Assembly: GCA_007694945.1 (NCBI GenBank)
Contig: REER01000077.1
Location: 108,165-172,164, forward strand
Reading direction: 5' to 3'
Source of the DNA: Paracoccaceae bacterium
Lineage (GTDB): Bacteria; Pseudomonadota; Alphaproteobacteria; Rhodobacterales; Rhodobacteraceae
Length of the DNA stretch: 64,000 nucleotides
The translations under genes were made by a program, and so were the position numbers. Shown piece after piece: positions 48,691-59,037 of this stretch; within the stretch, counting starts at the first letter, position 1, and every line of letters starts with the position of its first letter. Below the pieces are notes generated by a model that was not told the origin of the DNA, did no database searches, and saw only the letters and a list, made by a program, of their open reading frames with translations.

Positions 48691-50040
48691 ATGAATGTTT
48701 CGCTGGTCATCCTGGCTGCCGGTCAGGGCACACGCATGGGCTCGGATCTGCCCAAGGTGCTGCACCGGCTGGCGGGCGTGCCCTTGATCCTGCACGCGAT
48801 GCGCGCAGGGCGCATTCTGGAGCCTGCGCGCGTGGTGGTTGTGACAGGCCATGGCGGCGCGCAGGTGGCGCAGGTCGTCGCAGATGAGGACGAGACCGCG
48901 CTCATCGTCACGCAGGAAGAACAACTCGGCACTGCCCATGCCGTAGCCCGGGCGCGCGACGCGCTTGCGGGGCAGGCGGGGGATGTGGTCGTGCTCTATG
49001 GTGACACACCCTTCATCAGCCCCGAGACGCTGGAGGCCATGCTGGCCGCGCGGGGCACGTATGATCTGGTGGTGCTGGGCTTTGAGGTCGCTGATCCCGG
49101 CCGCTACGGACGACTGGTGGTGCAGGGCGAGACGCTGGAGCGGATTGTCGAGTTCAAGGACGCGACCGAGGAAGAGCGCGCAATCCGGCTGTGCAACAGT
49201 GGTGTGCTTTGCGCCGACCGTGCGCTTCTGTTCGACCTGATTGCCGAGGTCGGCAGCGACAATGCCTCGGGCGAGTATTACCTGACCGATATCGTGGCGC
49301 TGGCGCGTTCACGTGGTCTCTCGGCAGGCGTCGTGCGCTGCGACGAAGCCGAGACGCTGGGTATCAACACCCGCACCGAGCTGGCCCGCGCAGAGGCCGC
49401 CTTTCAGACTCGCGCCCGAGCAGAGGCGCTGGACAACGGCGTCACCCTCACCGCGCCGGACACGGTCTTTTTCGCGCAGGATACTGTCATCGGCCGCGAT
49501 GCCGTGGTCGAGCCCTATGTTGTTTTCGGCCCCGGTGTGACAGTCGAGAGCGGCGCCACCATTCGCGCCTTCAGCCATCTGGAGGGCGCCCATGTCAGCC
49601 GCGGCGCTATCGTCGGCCCCTATGCCCGGCTGCGCCCCGGCGCGGAACTGGCGGAGGATGTGCGCATCGGCAATTTCGTCGAAGTGAAATCCGCCCAGAT
49701 CGACGAGGGTGCGAAGATCAACCATCTGAGCTATGTCGGCGACGCGCATGTCGGCGCGCGCGCCAATCTGGGTGCGGGGACTGTCACCTGCAATTACGAC
49801 GGGGTGTTCAAGCACCAGACTCAAATCGGCGAGGGGGCCTTTATCGGTTCCTCTACGATGCTGGTGGCCCCTGTGCGGGTCGGGGCCGGCGCCGTGACCG
49901 GCTCGGGCTCGGTCATCACGCAGGATGTCGACAACGACGCGCTGGCGCTGGGCCGCGCGCGACAGGAAACCAAGCCGGGGCTGGGCAAGCGCCTGATGGA
50001 CCGGCTGCGCGCAGCCAAGGCTGCGCGAGTGAAAGGGTAG
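48691..50040 (+). CDS. glmU: Bifunctional UDP-GlcNAc pyrophosphorylase / glucosamine-1-phosphate N-acetyltransferase
   Basis: 449 aa; LAAGQGTRMGSDLPKVLHRLAG; C-terminal LbH repeats, KINHLSYVGDAHVGARANLGAGTVTCNYDGVFKHQTQIGEGAFIGSSTMLVAP. Confidence 0.96.
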   Translation: MNVSLVILAAGQGTRMGSDLPKVLHRLAGVPLILHAMRAGRILEPARVVVVTGHGGAQVAQVVADEDETALIVTQEEQLGTAHAVARARDALAGQAGDVVVLYGDTPFISPETLEAMLAARGTYDLVVLGFEVADPGRYGRLVVQGETLERIVEFKDATEEERAIRLCNSGVLCADRALLFDLIAEVGSDNASGEYYLTDIVALARSRGLSAGVVRCDEAETLGINTRTELARAEAAFQTRARAEALDNGVTLTAPDTVFFAQDTVIGRDAVVEPYVVFGPGVTVESGATIRAFSHLEGAHVSRGAIVGPYARLRPGAELAEDVRIGNFVEVKSAQIDEGAKINHLSYVGDAHVGARANLGAGTVTCNYDGVFKHQTQIGEGAFIGSSTMLVAPVRVGAGAVTGSGSVITQDVDNDALALGRARQETKPGLGKRLMDRLRAAKAARVKG

Positions 50041-50044
50041 CGCG

Positions 50045-51862
50045 ATGTGTGGCATTGTCGGCGTGCTGGGCAAGCACGAGGTCTCTCCCATCATTCTCGA
50101 CGCGCTCAAACGCCTGGAGTATCGCGGGTACGACTCTGCGGGTATCGCCACGGTAAACCGTGGACAACTTGACCGGCGCCGCGCGGTCGGCAAGCTGATC
50201 AACCTGTCGGACACGCTGGTGCATGAACCGCTGCCGGGGCGGGCGGGCATCGGTCACACGCGCTGGGCCACTCATGGCGGCCCCTCGGTCGCCAATGCGC
50301 ACCCGCATCAGGCCGGGCGTGTGGCCGTCGTGCATAACGGGATCATCGAGAATTATCGCGCGCTGCGCGAGGAACTGGCTGCGGCGGGTGCACATTTCAG
50401 CAGCGAGACCGATACCGAAACCATCGTGCAGCTTGCCAGCCACTACCTCGATCAGGGCTTGACCCCGGTGCAAGCTGCCCGCGCGACGCTCAAGCGGCTC
50501 GAAGGGGCCTTTGCCCTGGCCTTTCTGTTCGAGGGCGAAGAAGACCTGATCGTCTGCGCGCGTCGCGGCTCGCCGCTCTGCATCGGGCATGGCAAGGGTG
50601 AGATGTATCTCGGCTCGGACGCGATTGCGCTGGGTGAGTTGACCGACCGTATCACCTATCTGGAAGAGGGCGATTGGGCCATTTTGACGCGCAGCGGCAT
50701 GCAGCTTTTCGATGCCGAAGACCAGCAGACCTCGCGCCCGATGACGCGGATCAATGCGGCGCAGGCGCGCGTTGACAAATCCGGCCACCGCCACTTCATG
50801 GCCAAGGAAATGGCCGAGCAGCCCGCTGTCCTGAACGCTGCGATGGAGGCCTATGCCGGGGCCGGACCCGAGACGCTGGACCTGCCCGAGGGGCTTGATT
50901 TCGCCAAGGCGGACCGCTTGATCATGGTCGCATGCGGCACCGCCTATTATGCCTGCCAGGTGGCGAAATACTGGTTCGAGCAATTCGCGGGCCTGCCGGT
51001 CGAGATCGATATCGCATCGGAATATCGTTACCGCGCGCCAGTGCTCGGCCCCGCGAATATGGCGCTGTTCGTCAGCCAGTCGGGCGAGACCGCCGACACT
51101 CTGGCCGCGCTGCGCCATGTCGCGCCGCATGTCGGGCAGGTGGTGGCCGTGGTCAATGTGCCCACCTCCTCGATCGCGCGCGAAGCGTCGGTCGTGCTGC
51201 CGATCCATGCAGGGCCGGAAATCGGCGTGGCCTCGACCAAGGCATTTACCGCCCAATTGCAGGTGTTGGCGCTTCTGGCCCTGCGGGCCGGGCTTGCCCG
51301 CGGGCGGCTGAGCGCAGAGGACTTTCGCGCAAGGCTAAGCGAGTTGCGCGCCGCCCCCGGTTTCGTGGCGCAGGCGCTTGACCGTGAGGAAGAGATCCGG
51401 CGCATGACCGAAGTGCTCGCCAAGGCGCGCGATGTGCTGTTTCTGGGGCGCGGCGTGATGTATCCTCTGGCGCTGGAAGGTGCATTGAAGCTCAAGGAAA
51501 TCAGCTACATCCATGCCGAAGCTCATGCGGCGGGCGAACTCAAACACGGCCCTATCGCGCTGATTGACGAAGACCTGCCGGTGATCGTCTTCGCGCCGCA
51601 TGATGCGCTGTTTGAGAAGACCGTGTCGAACATGCAGGAAGTGATGGCGCGACAGGGCAAGGTGCTGCTGATCTCGGATGCGAGGGGGCTGGTCGAGGCG
51701 GGTGACGTGCCTTTCACGTTGCAGATGCCCACGGTCCCCGATCTGATTGCGCCCATTGTCTATGCGGTTCCTGCACAGCTCATCGCCTATCACACGGCAC
51801 TGCACCGGGGCACCGATGTCGATCAGCCGCGCAATCTGGCGAAGTCGGTGACAGTGGAGTGA
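50045..51862 (+). CDS. glmS: Glutamine-fructose-6-phosphate aminotransferase (isomerizing)
   Basis: 605 aa; MCGIVGVLGKHEVSPIILDALKRLEYRGYDSAGIAT; SIS domains; C-terminal DVDQPRNLAKSVTVE. Confidence 0.97.
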   Translation: MCGIVGVLGKHEVSPIILDALKRLEYRGYDSAGIATVNRGQLDRRRAVGKLINLSDTLVHEPLPGRAGIGHTRWATHGGPSVANAHPHQAGRVAVVHNGIIENYRALREELAAAGAHFSSETDTETIVQLASHYLDQGLTPVQAARATLKRLEGAFALAFLFEGEEDLIVCARRGSPLCIGHGKGEMYLGSDAIALGELTDRITYLEEGDWAILTRSGMQLFDAEDQQTSRPMTRINAAQARVDKSGHRHFMAKEMAEQPAVLNAAMEAYAGAGPETLDLPEGLDFAKADRLIMVACGTAYYACQVAKYWFEQFAGLPVEIDIASEYRYRAPVLGPANMALFVSQSGETADTLAALRHVAPHVGQVVAVVNVPTSSIAREASVVLPIHAGPEIGVASTKAFTAQLQVLALLALRAGLARGRLSAEDFRARLSELRAAPGFVAQALDREEEIRRMTEVLAKARDVLFLGRGVMYPLALEGALKLKEISYIHAEAHAAGELKHGPIALIDEDLPVIVFAPHDALFEKTVSNMQEVMARQGKVLLISDARGLVEAGDVPFTLQMPTVPDLIAPIVYAVPAQLIAYHTALHRGTDVDQPRNLAKSVTVE

Positions 51863-52563
51863 GCAGGGCTGCTGACCTGATTGCGCAACTGCGCGCGATG
51901 GGGGATGCGACCAACGCCGCCGAGATGGCGGTCTATCAAATTACCGACCGCGAGTTTCTGGGTCTCTCGGCGCTTGAGCTCGATGAAATGGCCCGCGACA
52001 TGCACCGCGAGCTTTCCCTTTCTGACCGGCTCAATGTTGCGCAGAGGCTTTGGGGCAGTGACATCCTCGAGGTGCGAATTCTCGCCGCCAAACTGCTGAC
52101 ACAGGCACGCATCCGGCCCGATAATACGCCGGTCTGGGCGATGATTTCAGGCTGGGTGCGCGATTTCGACAGTTGGGCGCTGGCCGATCATGCCGCGATT
52201 GCAGGCGCAAAGCGCCTGCAGGCCAGCCCGTCGCGGCTTGATAAGATCGAGACCTGGACTGGTGACGCCAATCTCTGGATCCGGCGCGCGGCGCTGGTCA
52301 TGACTCTGCCCTGGGCGCGGCTATCGCATCCGAAACCCGCCGATCTCGCAGTGCGTGAGCGTGTGCTGGGTTGGGCGGCAGGATATGTGCCCGATCATGA
52401 CTGGTTCATAGGGAAGGCCATTGCCGGGTGGTTGCGTGAACTTTCAAAGTGCGACCCCGCGCGGGTTGTCGCGTTTCTGGACGGCCCTGGCGCCGGCATG
52501 ATGCGCTTCGCGCGTACCGAAGCACAGCGTAAGATGCGTGCAGGGTCTACGCTGACCGAGTGA
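51859..52563 (+). CDS. DNA alkylation repair (AlkD-like HEAT-repeat) protein, GTG start
   Basis: 234 aa; AAEMAVYQITDREFLGLSALELDEMARDMHRELSLSDRLNVAQRLWGSDILEVRILAAKLL...DSWALADHAAIAG...NLWIRRAALVMTLPWAR. Confidence 0.82.
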   Translation: MSRAADLIAQLRAMGDATNAAEMAVYQITDREFLGLSALELDEMARDMHRELSLSDRLNVAQRLWGSDILEVRILAAKLLTQARIRPDNTPVWAMISGWVRDFDSWALADHAAIAGAKRLQASPSRLDKIETWTGDANLWIRRAALVMTLPWARLSHPKPADLAVRERVLGWAAGYVPDHDWFIGKAIAGWLRELSKCDPARVVAFLDGPGAGMMRFARTEAQRKMRAGSTLTE

Positions 52564-52574
52564 ACTGGTGCTGG

Positions 52575-53474
52575 TCAGGGCGTGGCGATGGCGCGGCGGG
52601 CTTCGCGGCGCAGTACGGCTTCGCGCCAGGTAATGACCAGCACCGAGGCCATGATTACCAGCCCGCCGATGATGACGAAGACATCCACCGCCTCGCCGAA
52701 GACCAGCGCACCGAGTGTGACCGCCCAGACAAGTTGGAGGAAGGTGACGGGTTGGGTGACGGTGATCGGGGCGGCGGCGAAGGCCAGTGTCATGCTGTAA
52801 TGGCCCGCCGTGGCGAAGGCTGCGACCCAGAACAGCCAGAAGAGTTGCATCGCGGTGGGGGGCTCCCAGACAGCATAGGCGATTGGTGCGAGGCAGATTG
52901 TTACCGTGATCGACAGCATGCCGACTACGACCGAGGCATTGACCTCGCCCGACATCCGCTTGGCCATCAGATAAGAGGCAGCGAAGAGCATCGCCGTGCC
53001 CAGCATCGCCAGATGCCCTGGCGAGATTTCGCGCAGGCCGGGGCGCAGGATGATCAGCGCACCGATGAAGGCTGCGAGCACAGCGAGCACGCGGCGCAGG
53101 GCGATGCGTTCGCCAAGGAACAGCGCCGCGCCGAGGGTGACATATATTGGTGAGAGGTAGTTCATGGCCGTGACTTCAGCGAGCGGGATTTGGGTCATCG
53201 CGTAGAACCACAGGATGACGCCAAGCGCATGCACCACCCCGCGCAGGCTGTAGAACCCCAGGCTGCGGCGCGTGAAGCTTATCGCGCGCAGCGATGATAT
53301 CATGGGTAGCAGAAACACCAAGCCCAGCAGGTAGCGCAGAAAGGCCGATTGGGCCGCCGGCATGTCATCGCCGAGATACTTCACCAGCGCGGTGACAGCC
53401 ACGAAACACAGGCCAGTCACGATCATCCAGAAAATGCCGAGAACGGGGTTGGGCGCGGGTGAGTTTGTTACCAT
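52575..53474 (-). CDS. DMT family (EamA) transporter
   Basis: 299 aa from MVTNSPAPNPVLGIFWMIVTGLCFVAVTALVKYLGDDMPAAQSAFLRYLLGLVFLLP; ten hydrophobic segments. Confidence 0.88.
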   Translation of the reverse strand: MVTNSPAPNPVLGIFWMIVTGLCFVAVTALVKYLGDDMPAAQSAFLRYLLGLVFLLPMISSLRAISFTRRSLGFYSLRGVVHALGVILWFYAMTQIPLAEVTAMNYLSPIYVTLGAALFLGERIALRRVLAVLAAFIGALIILRPGLREISPGHLAMLGTAMLFAASYLMAKRMSGEVNASVVVGMLSITVTICLAPIAYAVWEPPTAMQLFWLFWVAAFATAGHYSMTLAFAAAPITVTQPVTFLQLVWAVTLGALVFGEAVDVFVIIGGLVIMASVLVITWREAVLRREARRAIATP

Positions 53475-53695
53475 GTTCAATATCTCGCACGCCGCTGCAC
53501 GCGAGGCAAGTGGCGCTTGCCGAGTGGTCGGAAAAAGGGGTCGTGTGTGAGAAGAAGGGGCAGTCCGACATGCAGGCCCATCAAGCCCGCGCAATGGGGT
53601 TTGTTACACGGCGTTGGTAGAGTGGTGTTGCAAGGCGAGATATTGCGTTGCGCGCTCTGGGCAATGCAAGTTTTCGCGAACCGCGAACGACTTTG

Positions 53696-56038
53696 CTATG
53701 CGGCTTTGTTGGGCGCGCGCAGCTTGTCTGCAACTGTGCTGGTGAATTCCGCCAACGAAAACGGTTTGTTCAGGAAACTGGCATTGCTGATCCGGGCGCG
53801 TGCGGCCACGCGGCTGTCCTCGGCATAGCCTGACATGAACAGCACGGGCGTGTCGGGGAACCGGTCGCGGACCTGAGCGACCCATCCCGGACCGTCAATG
53901 CCAGGCATCACGACATCGGTCACGAAGAAATCGGGCTCGATGGTCGGATCCTCGAGGATTTCGAGCGCGGATTCGCCGCAATCCGCCTCTATCACCCGGT
54001 GGCCCTGCAATTCGAGCGCGCGCGCCGCGAAAGACCTGACCGGCGCCTCATCCTCTACCAGCAGGATCAATGCGCGTTGCTCAAGCATGGGCAGGCTTCT
54101 GAATCCAACGCGCGGCTCGGGCAAGGCCGGCACCTCTTCTTCCTGCGCTGCAAAATAGAGCGTGAAGGTGGTTCCGACCCCTTCCTCGCTATCGGCGAAG
54201 ATATAGCCGCCGGATTGCTTGACGATCCCATACACGGTGGACAGGCCGAGCCCGGTCCCCTCACCCTGACGTTTGGTAGTGAAGAAGGGATTGAAGACCT
54301 TGTCGAGATTGCCGGGTGCGATACCCGTTCCGTCATCACTGACTCGGACACAGGTATAGTCCCCGGGTGGCAGGGTTACCTCGGGGCGTTGCAGGCCGTC
54401 GGGCAACGCGACAGTTTCGGTCGTGATGCGGATCTCGCCGCCCATGGGCAAGGCATCGCGCGCATTGACGACAAGGTTCATCAGCACCTGCTCGAACTGG
54501 CGCCGATCCGAGCGTATTGGCGCGACATTGTCGCCATGTTGAAGGGTCAGGGTGATTTTCTCGCCGACCAGACGGTTGAGCAGATGGATCACATCGCCCA
54601 TCGTCTCTTCCAGATCGAGTGTGACGAATTTCAGCGTCTGCTGACGTGACAATGCCAGCAACTGGCGCACCAGCGCCGCCGCCCGGTTGGTGTTCTGCTG
54701 GATCTGCATCAGGTCGGGGTAATCCAGATCGCTGCGGTCATGGCGCAGCAGGATCAGATCGCAATGCCCCGAAATCGCCGTCAGAAGATTGTTGAAATCA
54801 TGTGCCACACCGCCCGCGAGTTGGCCGATCGCCTGCATCTTCTGGCTCTGGGTATATTTTGCCTCGAGTGATTTCAGTTCCGTCGCATCACTGAAAACGG
54901 CAACAATATGAGATGGTTCGCCGTTATTCTGGTCGGACAGGGTCAGGGTCACCTTGAGATAGGCCTCGCAGTCGGGGCGGTTGAGGCTGAGGACTTCGGT
55001 CGATGTGGTGGGCCGTCCGGCGGCGATATCGCCGAGCCACTCCATGACCGGACGCCCCAACCCTTCGAGCGTTTCGCATAACACCGGAAGCGGCCCGCTG
55101 CCCAATCGCAGCAGGCGCCGCGCTTCGCCATTGGCGAAGCTGATCCGGCCACTGGGCTCGATATGGGCGATGGCAATCGGCAGGTCCAGAAGATCGGCAT
55201 GCGTGTTGGGTCGTTGTTGCGACCCGACCGGTTCGGCTTCTGGCGCAGCCGGCAGGAGCAGCACGGTTGCGCTACCTTCCGTTTTTGCGCCTTGCTGAGG
55301 CAAGAGCAGCGCCCCACGCTGCTTGCCCGAGACGCTAACCTTGTGAAGGACACCGGGGGGTGGGGGGCGCCCGGAGAACAGCGCCGAGAGCGTCGGCGGC
55401 AGGTCGAGATCTTCGCGACGCAGGCAGGGAGCGATGTGGAGCAGAGTGCCATCAAGCGCAAAGCGAATCACCGGCAGATCGTCCGATGTCTCTTCCCCCA
55501 GCTGTTCAAGTTGCCAAAGAAACCTGTCTTCAGACAGGGCTTCGACCCGGATCAGCAGGCTGCCGCGATCAAGCTCATAACGATAAGTGGTGCGCCCTTT
55601 CGCGCGCGCAAGATCGAGCAGCCGTTCCAGCCGGGCGGCAGGGGATGCGCTCTGCGCAGCGAAGAGCGTCGCGCATCCGATATCGACGGTTTCGGGAAGG
55701 AGACTGCGAGCGACGTTGTTCGCCCAACAGACATGGCCCTGCGCATCACAGATCAGGCAGGCAGTGCTGGAATTGCCGTAGAGATGTTCCAGCAATGCGA
55801 GATCACGTCGCAGCAGCCAGTAGCGCCCGGCGCGCAGCAAAATTGCAAAACCCGCAAGCATCAGGAGCGCCACCCCCGCGGTCAGACTGACCAGCCGCAA
55901 TGGCAGCGGTGCCAGCAGCACACCAAATCCCGACAGCAGCAGCCCTGCGCCGGTGGCGAGCAGGATCACGCGCCATGTGATCGGAACGAGGGAAAGGCTG
56001 GACAGGCCCAGCACCGAGGCAGGGGCGATCAGGGACAA
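53696..56038 (-). CDS. cckA: Hybrid sensor histidine kinase with receiver domain, CckA-like
   Basis: 780 aa; two N-terminal TMs, PAS-like segments, [65 protein letters not shown] boxes, receiver [11 protein letters not shown]...[14 protein letters not shown]. Confidence 0.88.
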   Translation of the reverse strand: MSLIAPASVLGLSSLSLVPITWRVILLATGAGLLLSGFGVLLAPLPLRLVSLTAGVALLMLAGFAILLRAGRYWLLRRDLALLEHLYGNSSTACLICDAQGHVCWANNVARSLLPETVDIGCATLFAAQSASPAARLERLLDLARAKGRTTYRYELDRGSLLIRVEALSEDRFLWQLEQLGEETSDDLPVIRFALDGTLLHIAPCLRREDLDLPPTLSALFSGRPPPPGVLHKVSVSGKQRGALLLPQQGAKTEGSATVLLLPAAPEAEPVGSQQRPNTHADLLDLPIAIAHIEPSGRISFANGEARRLLRLGSGPLPVLCETLEGLGRPVMEWLGDIAAGRPTTSTEVLSLNRPDCEAYLKVTLTLSDQNNGEPSHIVAVFSDATELKSLEAKYTQSQKMQAIGQLAGGVAHDFNNLLTAISGHCDLILLRHDRSDLDYPDLMQIQQNTNRAAALVRQLLALSRQQTLKFVTLDLEETMGDVIHLLNRLVGEKITLTLQHGDNVAPIRSDRRQFEQVLMNLVVNARDALPMGGEIRITTETVALPDGLQRPEVTLPPGDYTCVRVSDDGTGIAPGNLDKVFNPFFTTKRQGEGTGLGLSTVYGIVKQSGGYIFADSEEGVGTTFTLYFAAQEEEVPALPEPRVGFRSLPMLEQRALILLVEDEAPVRSFAARALELQGHRVIEADCGESALEILEDPTIEPDFFVTDVVMPGIDGPGWVAQVRDRFPDTPVLFMSGYAEDSRVAARARISNASFLNKPFSLAEFTSTVADKLRAPNKAA

Positions 56039-56153
56039 GCGGTCGCTCCGGTTCTACGAAACATATTGCCTATCGATGGCAGAGGCGAGTTAAGTACGCG
56101 TTAATTCAAGCGTAGCAGCTTTGCACAGCCGCGCAACCCTTGGTTGCAAATGT

Positions 56154-57311
56154 CTACAATGACTTACGGGTCAAAATTGCAAGAAAGAACCCGTCACCAC
56201 CGTCGAGTGGTGTGAAGCGGTGCTCGGCCGCGCGCTCAAACTCTGGCGCGCGTGACAGGAATGCCGCGATCTGCCCGGCATTCTCGGAGTTTAGCAGCGA
56301 GCAGGTGGCATAGGCGAGACTGCCTCCGGGTCGGACTCGGGGCGCGACTTGATCGAGGATTGCGGCCTGGAGGCGGTGCAACTCGGAAAGTCTCGCTGGG
56401 GTCAGGGACCATTTCCCGACCGGGCTGCGCCGCCAGGCCCCCGAGCCTGAACAGGGCACATCGGTCAGCACGAGGTCGAAGGGGCCGCTAGGGGCATTGC
56501 TGAGCGTGATACGGGCCCGCGCGCGTGCGGCGCGCGCAGGCAGATCGGCCATACGCTGCGGATGAGCGTCATGCGCTATCACATCGGCGCCCAGCGCGGC
56601 CATGGCAAGGGCCTTGCCGCCCCCACCGGCGCAGTAATCGAGCACGCGCGCACCCTTCAGCTGAGGCAGGGCAGCGATGACGGCCTGAGAGGCAGCATCC
56701 TGCAACTCCACTAGCCCGTCGCGATAGAGATGTGACCGGCGCAAGGCGCGCGGGTTGGCGGTGATTTCGAGCGCGGTCAGGGCGAGCGGGTGGGGGGTGG
56801 TCGTGATCCCGTCTTCGTTTAGTGCCTTGATGGCTTCTGCACGTGTCATGCGGCCGGTGTTGATGCGGAGAAAGACCGGAGCGCGATGGCGCAGCGCTTG
56901 CATGATCGGAGCGAAGGCCTCGCCAAGGCTTGCACGCAGGGCCGGGGCGAGCCAGTCGGGGCAATCGAGGGCAACCAGTTCCGGCATCGGGTCGGGGGAA
57001 TGGTGGGCCTCTTCCTCGGAGAGCGGGGCAGGGGCGTGGCCCTCGCCTGTGAAGAGTGTCGCGGGGTCCTGACCGCTCTGGCGCAACCGCCCGAGGATCA
57101 GCCCGCGCCCAGTCTCGGACCCGCCCAGATGCGCGCAGGAGCGTTTGCACCGCAGTACGTCGAAGACATGATCGCGAATGGCAGCGCGGTCCTTGGACCC
57201 GGCAAAGCGACTGGCGCGTGCCCATGATGTGAGCGCCTGTTCGGCCGGGGTGCCTGCGAGGATGCGGTCGAGGATGGTGATGGCGGCATCGAGCCGGGCC
57301 GCGGGGGTCAT
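56154..57311 (-). CDS. RsmB/NOP-family rRNA (cytosine-C5) methyltransferase
   Basis: 385 aa from MTPAARLDAAITILDRILAGTPAEQALTSWARASRFAGSKDR; ARVLDYCAGGGGKALAMAAL, LVLTDVPCSGSGAWRRSPVGKW, YATCSLLNSEN. Confidence 0.9.
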   Translation of the reverse strand: MTPAARLDAAITILDRILAGTPAEQALTSWARASRFAGSKDRAAIRDHVFDVLRCKRSCAHLGGSETGRGLILGRLRQSGQDPATLFTGEGHAPAPLSEEEAHHSPDPMPELVALDCPDWLAPALRASLGEAFAPIMQALRHRAPVFLRINTGRMTRAEAIKALNEDGITTTPHPLALTALEITANPRALRRSHLYRDGLVELQDAASQAVIAALPQLKGARVLDYCAGGGGKALAMAALGADVIAHDAHPQRMADLPARAARARARITLSNAPSGPFDLVLTDVPCSGSGAWRRSPVGKWSLTPARLSELHRLQAAILDQVAPRVRPGGSLAYATCSLLNSENAGQIAAFLSRAPEFERAAEHRFTPLDGGDGFFLAILTRKSL

Positions 57312-57417
57312 GGGACATTTCTCTGGCGCTGGGCCGTGCCGCCCGGGGCCGCCGCACGAGGCGCCCACCCGCCCACCCCGTCGGCCCGCCCGGCTGACGC
57401 CGTCCGGACCTCGCGCC

Positions 57418-57855
57418 TCATGCGGTGGCCCCTTGCGACGGAGGGTCACGGGGGATGGAATAGGTCAGCGACGCGCGGGCCACCGGGGCTTCCATGCCCT
57501 CGGAATAGATGAGGCAATCGCCCACGGCCAGCGCGCGGCCCAGTTTCAGCAGCCGCGCGTCGCAGATCAGATCCACCCCGGCGGCGGGTTTGCGCATGAA
57601 ATCGATGCTGCAATTCGTCGTCACGCTCAGCGCCTTGGGGCCGATCATGGCGAGGATCGCCAGATAGACCGAGACATCGGCCAGCGCGAACATCGCCGGC
57701 CCGGAGACCGTGCCACCGGGGCGCAGATGGCGGGGGTGGTGCAGGAGACGCACGGTCACGGCCATGGGCTCGACCCCGTCGATGGCGAACATCTCGGCCA
57801 CCTCGGCAAAGTCGCTGGCGAGAAATCTGGTCAGGGCGTCACGGTCCATCTGCAT
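57418..57855 (-). CDS. PaaI-family thioesterase (hot-dog fold)
   Basis: 145 aa; RPGGTVSGPAMFALADVSVYLAILAMIGPKALSVTTNCSIDFMRKPAAGVDLICDARLLKLGRALAVGD. Confidence 0.88.
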   Translation of the reverse strand: MQMDRDALTRFLASDFAEVAEMFAIDGVEPMAVTVRLLHHPRHLRPGGTVSGPAMFALADVSVYLAILAMIGPKALSVTTNCSIDFMRKPAAGVDLICDARLLKLGRALAVGDCLIYSEGMEAPVARASLTYSIPRDPPSQGATA

Positions 57856-57914
57856 GGGGTTTTCCTCGGGGCTTGACGCGCCTACACTCGGGCAAATTGC
57901 AGGAGGATGGCAAG

Positions 57915-58709
57915 ATGGCGGATGAATTGGTGCTCTGTGACGTTGCGGAAGGGGTGGCGCGGCTGGTGATGAACCGTCCCCAGTCGCTGAACGCGCTCTC
58001 GGACGGGATGCTGGCGGCATTGTCGGAACACTTGGAGGCGATTGCCGAGGATGCGTCGGTCGGGGTGGTGATCCTTGCGGGCGCGGGCAAGGCGTTCTGC
58101 GCCGGGCATGATCTGCGCGAAATGCAGGCAGGGCGCGCGGAAGAGGACAAGGGCGCGGCCTATTTCGCGGACCTGTTTGCGCGCTGCTCCGGCCTGATGC
58201 AACTGATTACTGCCATGCCGCAGCCGGTGATTGCCGAAGTGCATGGGATCGCCACCGCCGCCGGGTGCCAGTTGGTGGCGTCCTGCGACATGGCGGTGGC
58301 GGCGGAGGGGACGCGGTTCGGGGTGAACGGGGTGAATATCGGGCTGTTCTGCTCGACGCCCATGGTGGCGCTCACGCGCAATATCGGGCGCAAACCGGCC
58401 TTCGAGATGCTGACGACCGGCGGGTTCATCGAGGCGGACCGGGCGCGGGAGCTGGGGCTGGTGAACCGGGTGGTGCCCATGCAGGCGCTGGAGGCCGAGG
58501 CGCGGGGGCTGGCGCAGGTGGTGGCAGGCAAGCTGGGTGGGGCCGTGCGGATCGGCAAGCAGGCGTTTTACCGGCAGGCCGAGATGGGGCTGGCCGAGGC
58601 CTATGCCTATACCGGCGCGGTGATGGTCGAGAACATGCTCTGGCGCGATACGGAGGAGGGGATCGCGGCGTTTCTGGAAAAGCGCAAGCCGGATTGGGCG
58701 GCGGAGTGA
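57915..58709 (+). CDS. Enoyl-CoA hydratase/isomerase family protein
   Basis: 264 aa from MADELVLCDVAEGVARLVMNRPQSLNALSDGML; GAGKAFCAGHDLREM, AEVHGIATAAGCQLVASCDMAVA. Confidence 0.92.
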   Translation: MADELVLCDVAEGVARLVMNRPQSLNALSDGMLAALSEHLEAIAEDASVGVVILAGAGKAFCAGHDLREMQAGRAEEDKGAAYFADLFARCSGLMQLITAMPQPVIAEVHGIATAAGCQLVASCDMAVAAEGTRFGVNGVNIGLFCSTPMVALTRNIGRKPAFEMLTTGGFIEADRARELGLVNRVVPMQALEAEARGLAQVVAGKLGGAVRIGKQAFYRQAEMGLAEAYAYTGAVMVENMLWRDTEEGIAAFLEKRKPDWAAE

Positions 58710-58711
58710 AA

Positions 58712-58986
58712 GGGGCGTTTGCGGGCGGCCAGGCGCCGTCCAGCGCCCGCTCCAGCGCTTCGCGGATCAGGCGTTGATAGGGTGCTGGGGGCTTTCGCCT
58801 GGGCTTTCAGGGCCGTGATCAGGGGGTCTGGCGGCACTTGGGTGTGGGGGCGGGTTTGGGCAGGGATTCAAGGCGCATGGGTTTGAACTGGGTGTAGTCG
58901 AGGGTTGAGAGGTCCTGGGCGAGAAAATCCTCGGCCTCCGCGTCAGTGGTCAGGACGGGGACGGAGGTGGGGGAAGGCTTCGGCAT
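58712..58986 (-). pseudogene. Decayed CopG-type (BrnA-like) antitoxin with two frameshifts
   Basis: Frame 1 MPKPSPTSVPVLTTDAEAEDFLAQDLSTLDYTQFKPMRLESLPKPAPT; frame 2 QVPPDPLITALKAQAKA; frame 3 PAPYQRLIREALERALDGAWPP. Together they match the CopG_antitoxin layout; premature TGA at 58819-58821. Confidence 0.75.
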
Positions 58987-59037
58987 AGCGGGCAACCTCG
59001 CAGGTGTTTATAAAAGACGTTTTTAGATTGCGCTTTG

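Noticed and set aside
49916-51256. 446-aa minus-strand ORF
   Set aside because: Shadow ORF opposite glmS.
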